From: CAYPQL01 sp964412905
GTDB lineage: Bacteria > Patescibacteriota > Minisyncoccia > JAHIHE01 > JAGLIN01
Direction of reading: 5' to 3'
DNA: 37,660 bases
Assembly: GCA_964412905.1 (NCBI GenBank)
Contig: CAYPQL010000005.1
Coordinates: 1 to 37,660, forward strand
Below are positions 30,542 to 37,589 of this stretch, piece after piece (position 1 is the first letter of the stretch; each line of letters starts with the position of its first letter). The translations under genes and the position numbers were made by a program. Below the pieces are notes generated by a model. It was not told the DNA's origin and did not search any database. It saw nothing but the letters and a program-made list of their open reading frames with translations.

Positions 30542-30829
30542 ATGAACAAAGATAATAATCAAGTGAAAAAAGAAAGTGGCAAGAAAAGCGCCAAAGGAAA
30601 AATTGGGATTGTTGTGAGCGACAAAATGGACAAGACGGTGGTCGTGAAAGTTGATAGGCTGAAAATGCACCCGATTTACAGGAAGAAATATAAAGTAAGC
30701 AAGAAATATAAAGCGCATGATGAAGAGAATAAATTCAAGGAAGGGGATAAAGTTATGCTTATAGAAACAAAGCCGATGAGCAAAGAGAAAAAATGGATTG
30801 CAAAAGAAATTGAAAGCAAAAAAGCATAA
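30542..30829 (+). CDS. rpsQ: Ribosomal protein S17
   Basis: 95 residues with a Lys-rich N-terminal extension of about 18. The OB fold has GIVVSDKMDKTVVVKVDRLK, HPIYRKKYKVSKKYKAHDE and GDKVMLIETKPMSKEKKWI, the standard S17 blocks. It is an early 16S rRNA-binding protein. Confidence 0.96.
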   Translation: MNKDNNQVKKESGKKSAKGKIGIVVSDKMDKTVVVKVDRLKMHPIYRKKYKVSKKYKAHDEENKFKEGDKVMLIETKPMSKEKKWIAKEIESKKA

Positions 30830-30881
30830 TAGATGCAAGTAAAACTAATATTAACCTAACGAAGTAAATTAATTTATATTT

Positions 30882-31253
30882 ATGATTCAACAAGGAACTA
30901 AAATTATAATCGCGGACAATTCGGGGGCGAAGTGGGGAAGATGTATCAAAGTTCTTGGCGGAACAAGAAAAAGATACGCTTATCTTGGCGATGTTATCGT
31001 AATTACCGTGAAAGCTTCCGAGCCTCGAGGGCAAGTCAAGAAAGGAGAAGTCGCCAAAGCCGTGATTATCAGGCAGAGAAAAAGTTTCAAAAGAAAAGAC
31101 GGTTCTTATATCCGCTTTGATGATAATGCCGTTGTGATTGTTGATAAAGACAATATAACTCCGAAAGCCACTCGAGTGTTCGGGCCGGTTGCCAGAGAAT
31201 TAAGAAACGGCGGTTTTATGAAAATAATTTCCTTAGCGCCGGAAGTGCTGTAA
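30882..31253 (+). CDS. rplN: Ribosomal protein L14
   Basis: 123 residues, normal. It has MIQQGTKIIIADNSGAKWGR, VKKGEVAKAVIIRQRK, RFDDNAVVIVDKDNITPKAT and RVFGPVARELR. It contacts 16S rRNA at an intersubunit bridge. It is followed by a 134-bp family B repeat before rplX. Confidence 0.97.
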   Translation: MIQQGTKIIIADNSGAKWGRCIKVLGGTRKRYAYLGDVIVITVKASEPRGQVKKGEVAKAVIIRQRKSFKRKDGSYIRFDDNAVVIVDKDNITPKATRVFGPVARELRNGGFMKIISLAPEVL

Positions 31254-31321
31254 ATAATTAAATCGTCGTAGTATGGCAGTGCGACAATGTGAAATATATG
31301 GGTATTATTCTGAGTTCTACT

Positions 31322-31455
31322 GTCATTCTGAACTTGTCAGCCTGTGGCTGATCTGCCAGAGGCATGATTTCAGAATCTACTATATACTACATTTAGCTTA
31401 ATAAGCAAATATAATCCTATTTATACGAAAGATTCTGAAATGAATTCAGGATGAC
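31322..31455. repeat. Family B repeat with nested family C element, copy 2
   Basis: Outer ends GTCATTCTGAA and TTCAGGATGAC. A 31-bp insert at 31336-31366 (two hairpins, core GGCTGATCTGCC) interrupts the left arm relative to copy 1. A nearly identical 134-bp copy follows rplX. Confidence 0.87.
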
Positions 31456-31501
31456 AAATAAGAGGATTTAGAATAATATCATTATATAACAATGAAATAC
31501 T

Positions 31502-31828
31502 ATGAAAATTAAAACTAATGACAAGGTAAAAATAATCGCAGGCAAGGATAAAGGCAAAGAAGGAAAGGTTACCAGAGTAATTCCTGAAATTAGAAAAGTT
31601 GTTGTTGAAAATGCAAACCTTGTAAAAAAACATATAAAAGCGAAAAGGCAGGGAGAGAAAGGGCAGAAAATCACCGTCGCTTCGCCGATCAATGTTTCTA
31701 ATGTCGTTTTGCTTTGTCCGAAATGCAATAAACAGACGAGAGTCGGATATCTGGTTTTGGAGAACGGGGAGAAACATAGAATTTGCAAAAAATGCAAACA
31801 GGACATAGCGATTCAAGTTAAGAAATAA
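31502..31828 (+). CDS. rplX: Ribosomal protein L24 with zinc ribbon
   Basis: 108 residues. The KOW domain has KIKTNDKVKIIAGKDKGKEG, and VVVENANLVKKHIKA follows. The C-terminal half has two CxxC pairs, CPKCNKQTRVGYLV and CKKCKQDI, the zinc-binding form of L24 found in many bacteria. It is bracketed by two nearly identical 134-bp repeats, so recombination between them would delete it. Confidence 0.96.
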   Translation: MKIKTNDKVKIIAGKDKGKEGKVTRVIPEIRKVVVENANLVKKHIKAKRQGEKGQKITVASPINVSNVVLLCPKCNKQTRVGYLVLENGEKHRICKKCKQDIAIQVKK

Positions 31829-31859
31829 ATATAACAGCGCTATTATTTCAAATTTTCTT

Positions 31860-31993
31860 GTCATTCTGAACTTGTCAGCCTGTGGCTGATCTGCCAGAGG
31901 CATGATTTCAGAATCTACTGTATGCTGCATCTAGCTTAAAATAAGCAAACAAAACCTTGAAGCAAGAAGATCCTAAAATGAATTCAGGATGAC
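31860..31993. repeat. Family B repeat with nested family C element, copy 3
   Basis: Same length and layout as copy 2, in the same orientation, with the family C insert at 31874-31904 in the same place. The composite was therefore duplicated after the insertion. Confidence 0.87.
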
Positions 31994-32026
31994 AAAAATA
32001 AGCTAATTTGAAATAATATCAACGAT

Positions 32027-32050
32027 AAAACATTAAAACATTAAAACAAT
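32027..32050 (+). repeat. Octamer array before rplE
   Basis: AAAACATT, AAAACATT, AAAACAAT end 3 nt before the rplE ATG at 32054. Confidence 0.85.
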
Positions 32051-32053
32051 TTT

Positions 32054-32617
32054 ATGTATAAAGCAAGATTGAAAGAAAAATATATGAAAGAGGTTGCTCC
32101 GGCGATGGTTAAAGAGTTCGGTTATAAAAGCGTGATGTCCGTTCCTAAAATAACAAAGATTGTCGTGAACTTGGGACTGGGAAAAATTCTCAGGGACAGC
32201 AAGGATGATTTGAAAAAAATAACTTCCGATGTCGAAGTTATCGTGGGCCAAAAGCCGGTTGTCACCAAAGCGAAAAAAGCGATCTCTAATTTCAAAACAA
32301 GAGCGGGAATGCCAGTCGGGCTTATGGCGACTTTGCGGGGAGCGAAAATGTATGAATTTTTGGACAGATTGATCAACATAGCCCTTCCGCAAGTGAGAGA
32401 TTTCCACGGCCTCAGCAAGAAATCATTTGACGGAAATGGCAATTATAACATTGGGATAAGAGAGCATATTATTTTTCCGGAAGTGGCGAAGGACGAAATA
32501 AAAAATATTTTCGGAATGGAAATCAGCATAGCAACTACCGCGAAAAACAATGAAGAGGCTTATAAATTGTTAAAGAATATGGGAATGCCTATCGTAGTTG
32601 AAAATAAGGAAAAATAA
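32054..32617 (+). CDS. rplE: Ribosomal protein L5
   Basis: 187 residues, slightly longer than usual. It has KEKYMKEVAPAMVKEFGYKS, VPKITKIVVNLGLG, GQKPVVTKAKKAISNFKTR, LRGAKMYEFLDRLINIALP, VRDFHGLSKKSFDGNGNYN and IREHIIFPEV. It binds 5S rRNA and contacts the P-site tRNA. rpsN follows after 32 nt. Confidence 0.97.
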   Translation: MYKARLKEKYMKEVAPAMVKEFGYKSVMSVPKITKIVVNLGLGKILRDSKDDLKKITSDVEVIVGQKPVVTKAKKAISNFKTRAGMPVGLMATLRGAKMYEFLDRLINIALPQVRDFHGLSKKSFDGNGNYNIGIREHIIFPEVAKDEIKNIFGMEISIATTAKNNEEAYKLLKNMGMPIVVENKEK

Positions 32618-32649
32618 TTTTTAAATTAAGAATATAAAGCTAAACAAAT

Positions 32650-32835
32650 ATGGCAAAAACTTCGCTAGTGGTAAAAGCTCTGAGAAAACCGAAATACTCA
32701 ACCCGCATTGTCAGAAGATGCTGGAGGTGCGGCAGAAAACGCGGATACTTGAGAAAGTTTGATCTGTGCAGGATTTGCGTAAGGGAATTGGCAAGCACCG
32801 GAGAAATCCCCGGATTAAAAAAGAGCAGCTGGTAA
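32650..32835 (+). CDS. rpsN: Ribosomal protein S14, zinc-binding type
   Basis: 61 residues, the short S14 form. CWRCGRKRGYLRKFDLCRIC carries the two CxxC pairs that bind zinc. It ends IPGLKKSSW as expected. It lies between rplE and rpsH as in the standard spc order. Confidence 0.97.
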   Translation: MAKTSLVVKALRKPKYSTRIVRRCWRCGRKRGYLRKFDLCRICVRELASTGEIPGLKKSSW

Positions 32836-32882
32836 GACGGAGTGGAAAGTTCGTAAAGTGGAAAGTCTATAAAGTTAATTTA

Positions 32883-32946
32883 ACTTTTTACTTTATAACT
32901 TTATAAACTTTTTACTTTATAACTTTATAAACTTTTAACTTTCAAT
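32883..32946 (+). repeat. Octamer array before rpsH (eight units)
   Basis: The series ACTTTTTA, CTTTATAA, CTTTATAA occurs twice, then ACTTTTAA, CTTTCAAT, giving 64 bp with an 8-nt step and a 24-nt higher-order repeat. It ends 2 nt before the rpsH ATG at 32949. Confidence 0.93.
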
Positions 32947-32948
32947 TT

Positions 32949-33338
32949 ATGACTGATCCAATAGCAGATATGCTAACAAGAATAAGGAATGCTCAAACAG
33001 CCAATTTGATGTCTGTTTTAATTCCTTCTTCCAAGTTTAAATTATCTCTGGCAAAAATCCTCAAAGAAGAAGGATATATTCAGGATGTAATCCAACACAA
33101 AAAAGGAGTTAAGATAACTTTGGAAGTAGTGTTGAAAAAAAACGGGGATAATTACGCGATATCCGAGATTAGAAGAGTCAGCAAGCCGGGGCAGAGAAGA
33201 TATGCCGGCAAAGACGAGGTGATGAAAGTTCTCGGCGGTTATGGGCTTTCCATTATTTCAACATCGGAAGGAGTTATGACTAATTTAAAAGCAAAAGAAA
33301 AAGGGCTTGGCGGAGAAATTATTTTTGAAGTCTGGTAG
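32949..33338 (+). CDS. rpsH: Ribosomal protein S8
   Basis: 129 residues, normal. MTDPIADMLTRIRNAQTAN is the conserved start. The C-terminal domain has RRVSKPGQRRYAGKDEV, YGLSIISTSEGVMT and LGGEIIFEVW. It binds the central domain of 16S rRNA and in studied bacteria represses the spc operon. Confidence 0.97.
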   Translation: MTDPIADMLTRIRNAQTANLMSVLIPSSKFKLSLAKILKEEGYIQDVIQHKKGVKITLEVVLKKNGDNYAISEIRRVSKPGQRRYAGKDEVMKVLGGYGLSIISTSEGVMTNLKAKEKGLGGEIIFEVW

Positions 33339-33340
33339 GA

Positions 33341-33474
33341 TCATTTTAACATATTAACATATAAACATGTTAATATGTTAATGAATTCATTTTTGAGATT
33401 TTGGTAAAGTCATATTAACATATTAGCGTATAAAATGTTAAAATGTTAAAATGTTAAAATGTTAAAACGATATT
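33341..33474 (+). repeat. Octamer arrays between rpsH and rplF
   Basis: First block 33341-33384: units such as TAACATAT, AAACATGT, TAATATGT. Second block 33411-33474 includes four identical AAATGTTA units at 33433-33464. The rplF ATG at 33478 follows at once. The spacer consists almost wholly of 8-nt-phased repeats. Confidence 0.88.
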
Positions 33475-33477
33475 CAT

Positions 33478-34029
33478 ATGAGCAAAATAGGAAAACAACC
33501 AATAATTATGCCGTCGGGAATCACTCTTTCTGTTGATAAAAATAATCAGGTTTTCGTGAAAGGCCCGAAGGGAGAGCTTTTTGTCAAAATTGATCCGAAA
33601 GTATTTGTTGAAGTTAAGGACGGGAAAGTTATTGTTTCTCTGAAAAACAGAACAAGAAAAAATTATGCCGTTTGGGGACTTTTTAGAATGTTGATTTTTA
33701 ATATGATTGAAGGGGTCGGAAAGGGCTTTGAAAAAAAACTTGAAATACAGGGGATTGGATATAAAGCAATCCAAAAAGGAAAAGATTTGGAACTGGCTTT
33801 GGGGTTTTCTCACCCGGTTCCATTTAAAGCTCCGGCGGGGATAGAATTCAAGGTGGAAAAAAATATAATTATCATAACCGGATTTGACAAGCAACTAGTG
33901 GGGCAAGTCGCCGCGGATATCCGAAGCAAAAAAAGGCCTGAACCGTACAAAGGGAAGGGGATAAGATATGTCGGGGAACATGTAAGAAGAAAATCCGGAA
34001 AGAAAGTCGCCGGAACAACGGAAAAGTAA
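33478..34029 (+). CDS. rplF: Ribosomal protein L6
   Basis: 183 residues, normal. It has MSKIGKQPIIMPSGITLSVD, VFVKGPKGEL, VGKGFEKKLEIQGIGYKA, LGFSHPVPFKAPAGI and the C-terminal RKKRPEPYKGKGIRYVGE-like block (here SKKRPEPYKGKGIRYVGEHV). It lies near the sarcin-ricin loop. Confidence 0.97.
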   Translation: MSKIGKQPIIMPSGITLSVDKNNQVFVKGPKGELFVKIDPKVFVEVKDGKVIVSLKNRTRKNYAVWGLFRMLIFNMIEGVGKGFEKKLEIQGIGYKAIQKGKDLELALGFSHPVPFKAPAGIEFKVEKNIIIITGFDKQLVGQVAADIRSKKRPEPYKGKGIRYVGEHVRRKSGKKVAGTTEK

Positions 34030-34047
34030 ATGAATTTGTTTATTAAC

Positions 34048-34110
34048 GAATTAATGGATTAAAGAATTAACGAATTTAATCCGTTAATCCGCAATCCGTT
34101 AATCCTTTAA
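34048..34110 (+). repeat. Octamer array before rplR
   Basis: GAATTAAT, GGATTAAA, GAATTAAC, GAATTTAA, then TCCGTTAA and relatives. The second half is roughly the complement of the first, so the array can fold back. One unit is 7 nt long. Confidence 0.82.
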
Positions 34111-34139
34111 TTCTAAAAATAATATATAAATAGACAGAT

Positions 34140-34499
34140 ATGAAAAATAATAAAGAGATAGCGAAAAAACAGGGCAGGATAAGAAGGCATAAAAGAGTCC
34201 GCTCTAAAATTTCAGGCACGGCGTCCATTCCGCGATTAAACTTATTTCGCAGCAATAAAGGATTATTCGTCCAGCTGATTAATGATGACTTGGGAATAAC
34301 ATTGGTAAGCGCCAGCGAAAAAGAAATTAAAGGGAAAAAAATAAAAACCGAAACCGCGAAAGAGATCGGAAAACTGATTGCCCGAAAAGCCCAAGAAAAG
34401 AAAATAGAAAAAGTGGTTTTTGATCGAGGCGGCTATAGATATCACGGCAGAGTAAAAGCTCTGGCGGAAGGCGCGAGAGAAGGAGGATTGGTTTTTTAG
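34140..34499 (+). CDS. rplR: Ribosomal protein L18
   Basis: 119 residues, normal. RIRRHKRVRSKISGTASIPR, LNLFRSNKGLFVQLIND, and the C-terminal VVFDRGGYRYHGRVKALAEG with AREGGLVF are standard. It binds 5S rRNA with L5. rpsE follows after 34 nt. Confidence 0.97.
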   Translation: MKNNKEIAKKQGRIRRHKRVRSKISGTASIPRLNLFRSNKGLFVQLINDDLGITLVSASEKEIKGKKIKTETAKEIGKLIARKAQEKKIEKVVFDRGGYRYHGRVKALAEGAREGGLVF

Positions 34500-34533
34500 A
34501 TTTTCAATAAATAAAAGATAATTTTATATCATT

Positions 34534-35184
34534 ATGATGAATAAAAAAGAAGAATTAGGCTCAAAAAGTTCGTTTGGCAAAAAATCGTTCGGCAGAGGAA
34601 GGAAAAGAGAGAAGCCGGAGTTTGAGCAAAAAATTATTGACATCGCGCGCGTTACCCGCGTCGTGAAAGGCGGAAAGAGATTCAGCTTCCGAATTGTTAT
34701 TGTTATCGGCGACAAAAAAGGCAGAGTCGGAGTGGGCGTGTCCAAGGGGCCGGATATGAAAGCCGCGACGGAAAAAGCTTATGCCGACGCGAAAAAGAAT
34801 ATTATAACTCTTAGCTTTAAAGGAAGCACGATCCCGTACAATGTTTATAAAAAATTGGGAAGCTCAAAAATTTTATTGAAGCCGGCTACCAAAGGGCATG
34901 GAATTGTTGCCGGCGGAGCGGTAAGGACAATTGTGTCTTTAGCGGGCATCAGAGATATTTCCGGAAAAATGCTTGGCGCCAAAAGCAAATTAAACAACGC
35001 CCGAGCGACTATTGATGTTTTAAAACAGTTTTCAGTAAAAAAGACAAGGGAAATCTCGTTAGAAGCGGAGAAATTATTAGAAGCGGAGAAGAGAGAAAAA
35101 GCTAAGAAGGAAGAAGTGAAGGATGAAATAGTAAAAAAGGAAGTAAAGGAAGTAAGAGAGAACAAAGAAGTGGAAAAGAAATAG
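34534..35184 (+). CDS. rpsE: Ribosomal protein S5 with charged C-terminal tail
   Basis: 216 residues, about 50 more than usual. The S5 body has IARVTRVVKGGKRFSFRIVI, VGDKKGRVGVGVSKG-type sequence (IGDKKGRVGVG), KGHGIVAGGAVRTIVSLAGI and NARATIDVLKQF. The tail from about residue 170 is Lys/Glu repeats (EKREKAKKEEVKDEIVKKEV). It acts in decoding and mRNA entry. In most bacteria rpmD (L30) would follow; here an octamer array and rplO follow instead. Confidence 0.96.
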   Translation: MMNKKEELGSKSSFGKKSFGRGRKREKPEFEQKIIDIARVTRVVKGGKRFSFRIVIVIGDKKGRVGVGVSKGPDMKAATEKAYADAKKNIITLSFKGSTIPYNVYKKLGSSKILLKPATKGHGIVAGGAVRTIVSLAGIRDISGKMLGAKSKLNNARATIDVLKQFSVKKTREISLEAEKLLEAEKREKAKKEEVKDEIVKKEVKEVRENKEVEKK

Positions 35185-35233
35185 ATAAATATCAAGATAT
35201 TGGATATTAGGATATTGGATATTAAGAAATTTA

Positions 35234-35273
35234 AAATGTTAGTATGTTAAAATGTTTATATGTTAAAATGATC
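35234..35273 (+). repeat. Octamer array before rplO
   Basis: AAATGTTA, GTATGTTA, AAATGTTT, ATATGTTA, AAATGATC, then CTATG with the start at 35276. This is the place where rpmD would normally lie; no such frame exists. Confidence 0.9.
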
Positions 35274-35275
35274 CT

Positions 35276-35707
35276 ATGCAATTTCACCAATTAAAACCTA
35301 GCAAGAGAAAAGAGAAGAAGAAAATCGGGCGCGGGGGAGCTCATGGAACTACCGCTACTCGCGGAACAAAAGGGCAGAAGGCGAGATCGGGGAGTTATAA
35401 AGGCCCTAGTTTTGAAGGAACAAAAGTCCCGCTTTTTCGAAGAACTCCGAAGTTAAGAGGATTTAAAAGTATTTATGAAAAAAGTAACACAGTCAATCTT
35501 TCTGTTTTGGAAAAGAATTTTCAAGACGGGGATGTCATAACCGCCAGAGCTTTATTGAACAAAGGATTGGTCAGCAAGATAAAGCCGAATGTCAAAATTC
35601 TCGGCGACGGGGAACTGAAAAAGAAAATTATCGTTGAAGGCTGCTTGGTTTCCAAAACCGCGGAAGAAAAAATCAAGAAAGCCGGCGGGGAGATTAGGGT
35701 TATATAA
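35276..35707 (+). CDS. rplO: Ribosomal protein L15
   Basis: 143 residues, normal. It has the Gly-rich N-terminal part KKKIGRGGAHGTTATRGTKG with GPSFEGTKVPLFRRTPKLRG, and the C-terminal VKILGDGELKKKIIVEGC. It is a late large-subunit assembly protein. The following 264-nt spacer holds a family I repeat and an octamer array before secY. Confidence 0.96.
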   Translation: MQFHQLKPSKRKEKKKIGRGGAHGTTATRGTKGQKARSGSYKGPSFEGTKVPLFRRTPKLRGFKSIYEKSNTVNLSVLEKNFQDGDVITARALLNKGLVSKIKPNVKILGDGELKKKIIVEGCLVSKTAEEKIKKAGGEIRVI

Positions 35708-35741
35708 ACAGGTAAGAGAATTTCCGAAAAACACCGCTTTT

Positions 35742-35931
35742 GTCATTCCCGCACTGAAATAAATTCAGCATAAACTCCGGCGGGAATCTAGGAGAAGTCT
35801 CATCTAATATTAATTTTACAATAAAAGTCTTGAAAACAAATTTACGGTAATACTCTGCGATATTTAATAGTCATAGTGTTATTCTAAATACGAGGATATT
35901 TCACCCGGATTCTCTTTTTCAAGGGAATGAC
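35742..35931. repeat. Family I palindromic repeat before secY
   Basis: Outer ends GTCATTCCCGC (35742) and GGGAATGAC (35923-35931), inner GGCGGGAATCTA and GGATTCTC. It has the same architecture as families A, B and D but with CCCG/GGGA at the variable positions. Confidence 0.78.
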
Positions 35932-35945
35932 AAAGACTGGCGATC

Positions 35946-35969
35946 AAATGTTTATATGTTTAAATGAAT
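35946..35969 (+). repeat. Octamer array before secY
   Basis: AAATGTTT, ATATGTTT, AAATGAAT, then CTATG with the start at 35972. Confidence 0.82.
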
Positions 35970-35971
35970 CT

Positions 35972-37246
35972 ATGCTCAAAAAACTAATCAGAGTTTTTAA
36001 AGACAAAGAGCTCCGAGGAAAAATAATTTATGTGGCCGTGATGCTTATTATTTTTCGCTTGGCCGCTCACATTCCAATTCCAATCGTTGACGCTGAAAGA
36101 TTGAGCGATTTTTTCAACAGTAATCAGCTTCTCGGCCTTTTAAGCGCTTTTACTGGAGGAGGGATGGAAAACTTTTCTTTGGTTATGCTTGGAGTGGGAC
36201 CATATATTACAGCTTCGATTATAATGCAGCTTTTGACGATGATTTTTCCGCAGATAAAAGAAATGTATCAGGAGTCTGGGGAGGCGGGGAGGCAGAAATT
36301 CAATCAATATACCAGGTATGCCACTGTTCCTTTGGCAATGCTTCAAGGTTTTGCGATGATTACGCTTTTGAAGAATCAAGGAATTATCGGTAGTATAAAT
36401 CAATTTGATATGGCCGTCGCTCTTTCGCTGATTACCGCGGGGACGATATTTTTGATGTGGCTCGGAGAGCTTATTTCCGAGAAGAAAATCGGGAATGGCG
36501 TTTCGTTGATTATTTTCGCTGGCATTGTTTCTGGAATTCCAATGATAGTAAGTCAGACTATTGCCACTATGACTCCTGATAAATATCCAAGCATAATAAG
36601 TTTGCTGGTTATGTCAGTGATTGTGGTTTTGGGAGTTGTGATTATCACGGAGGCTCAAAGAAATATTCCTGTTTCTTATGCCAGGCGTGTTAGGGGAAAT
36701 AAAACTACGGGGGGAATTTCCACTTTTTTACCTCTTAAAGTCAATTCAGCGGGAATGATCCCTTTAATTTTCGCTATGTCTATGATGATTTTTCCGGGAA
36801 TTGTGGCGTCATTTTTTGTCCAGCATTCCAATGAGATGGTCAGGAACGCGGCGCTTTTTGTGAGCAGCACTTTCCAGCCGGGAAATTTGATTTATGGAGT
36901 TTTATATTTTATCATGGTTTTCTTGTTCACTTATTTTTACACTTCAATTGTTTTTGACCCCAAGAATGTCGCAGATAACCTTCAAAAGCACGGCGGATTT
37001 GTGCCGGGAATGAGGCCGGGAACAAGCACCGCCGAATTTCTAGGCAGAGTTCTAGGCAGAATAACATTCCTCGGCGCGACATTTCTAGGCATCATCGCCG
37101 TCATTCCATTTATCGGCCAAGCCCTGACAAATATCACAACTCTAGCCATCGGCGGCGCCTCGGTTCTGATCGTCGTAGGAGTCGTCCTCGAATCAATCAG
37201 GCAAATTGATTCGCAGCTGACGATGAGGGATTATGATGAAATGTAA
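35972..37246 (+). CDS. secY: Preprotein translocase channel subunit SecY
   Basis: 424 residues from the ATG at 35972. The open frame to 35927 would add 15 residues encoded by repeat DNA and is rejected. Ten membrane segments are visible. Family blocks include MLIIFRLAAHIPIPIVD, the plug region with FTGGGMENFSLVMLGVGPYI, EVIITEAQRNIPVSYARRV-like sequence (VVIITEAQRNIPVSYARR) and the C-terminal FVPGMRPGTSTAEFL. It forms the channel with SecE and is driven by SecA. It ends the ribosomal cluster; adk, map or infA would be expected further on, outside the window. Confidence 0.97.
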   Translation: MLKKLIRVFKDKELRGKIIYVAVMLIIFRLAAHIPIPIVDAERLSDFFNSNQLLGLLSAFTGGGMENFSLVMLGVGPYITASIIMQLLTMIFPQIKEMYQESGEAGRQKFNQYTRYATVPLAMLQGFAMITLLKNQGIIGSINQFDMAVALSLITAGTIFLMWLGELISEKKIGNGVSLIIFAGIVSGIPMIVSQTIATMTPDKYPSIISLLVMSVIVVLGVVIITEAQRNIPVSYARRVRGNKTTGGISTFLPLKVNSAGMIPLIFAMSMMIFPGIVASFFVQHSNEMVRNAALFVSSTFQPGNLIYGVLYFIMVFLFTYFYTSIVFDPKNVADNLQKHGGFVPGMRPGTSTAEFLGRVLGRITFLGATFLGIIAVIPFIGQALTNITTLAIGGASVLIVVGVVLESIRQIDSQLTMRDYDEM

Positions 37247-37249
37247 AAT

Positions 37250-37281
37250 GAATTGTTGAATTGCTGTACTGCTAAATTTTT
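37250..37281 (+). repeat. Octamer array after secY
   Basis: GAATTGTT, GAATTGCT, GTACTGCT, AAATTTTT begin 3 nt past the stop codon. Confidence 0.75.
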
Positions 37282-37307
37282 TGAATTACAAAATGCTATT
37301 TTAGTTT

Positions 37308-37418
37308 GTCATCTCGAAATGAGCATCAGCGATTGAGAGATCTAAAAGCTATGGGTTAAATCAATTACCCTACTGTCCAATATTATTTACAGATTTCTCG
37401 CGACACGCTCGAAATGAC
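37308..37418. repeat. Family A palindromic repeat, copy 5
   Basis: Outer arms near GTCATCTCGAAATGAGC and GCTCGAAATGAC. The middle is longer than in other copies. The left 32 nt match copy 3 exactly in reverse complement. This is the main content of the 414-nt stretch after secY, together with octamer units at 37439-37465, a terminator and a promoter. Confidence 0.82.
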
Positions 37419-37510
37419 AAACATCTTGTAATTCAAAGAAAATTGCTAAATTGTTGCATTATTGAGCGCATAAAAATATCACTGACTTAAAATGTCTCAC
37501 ATAGAAACCC

Positions 37511-37539
37511 CAGCCTGAATTTATTCGGGCTGTTGTTTT
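37511..37539 (+). terminator. Terminator-like hairpin near the window end
   Basis: CAGCCTGA (37511-37518) pairs with TCGGGCTG (37525-37532), one G-T pair, followed by TTGTTTT. It probably ends the secY transcript, 265 nt after the stop. Confidence 0.62.
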
Positions 37540-37560
37540 AAGAAATAGGATTAACGCCCC

Positions 37561-37589
37561 TTGACACTTCTAAAATTCTATGCTAGGCT
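37561..37589 (+). promoter_or_regulatory. Strong promoter reading out of the window
   Basis: TTGACA (37561-37566), 17-nt spacer, TGC-TAGGCT (37581-37589). A second TTGACA lies at 37651-37656. The downstream product is outside the window. Confidence 0.62.

Noticed and set aside
35927..35971. Longer start for secY
   Set aside because: The first ATG lies in the end of a family I repeat. The conserved SecY N-terminus starts at 35972.
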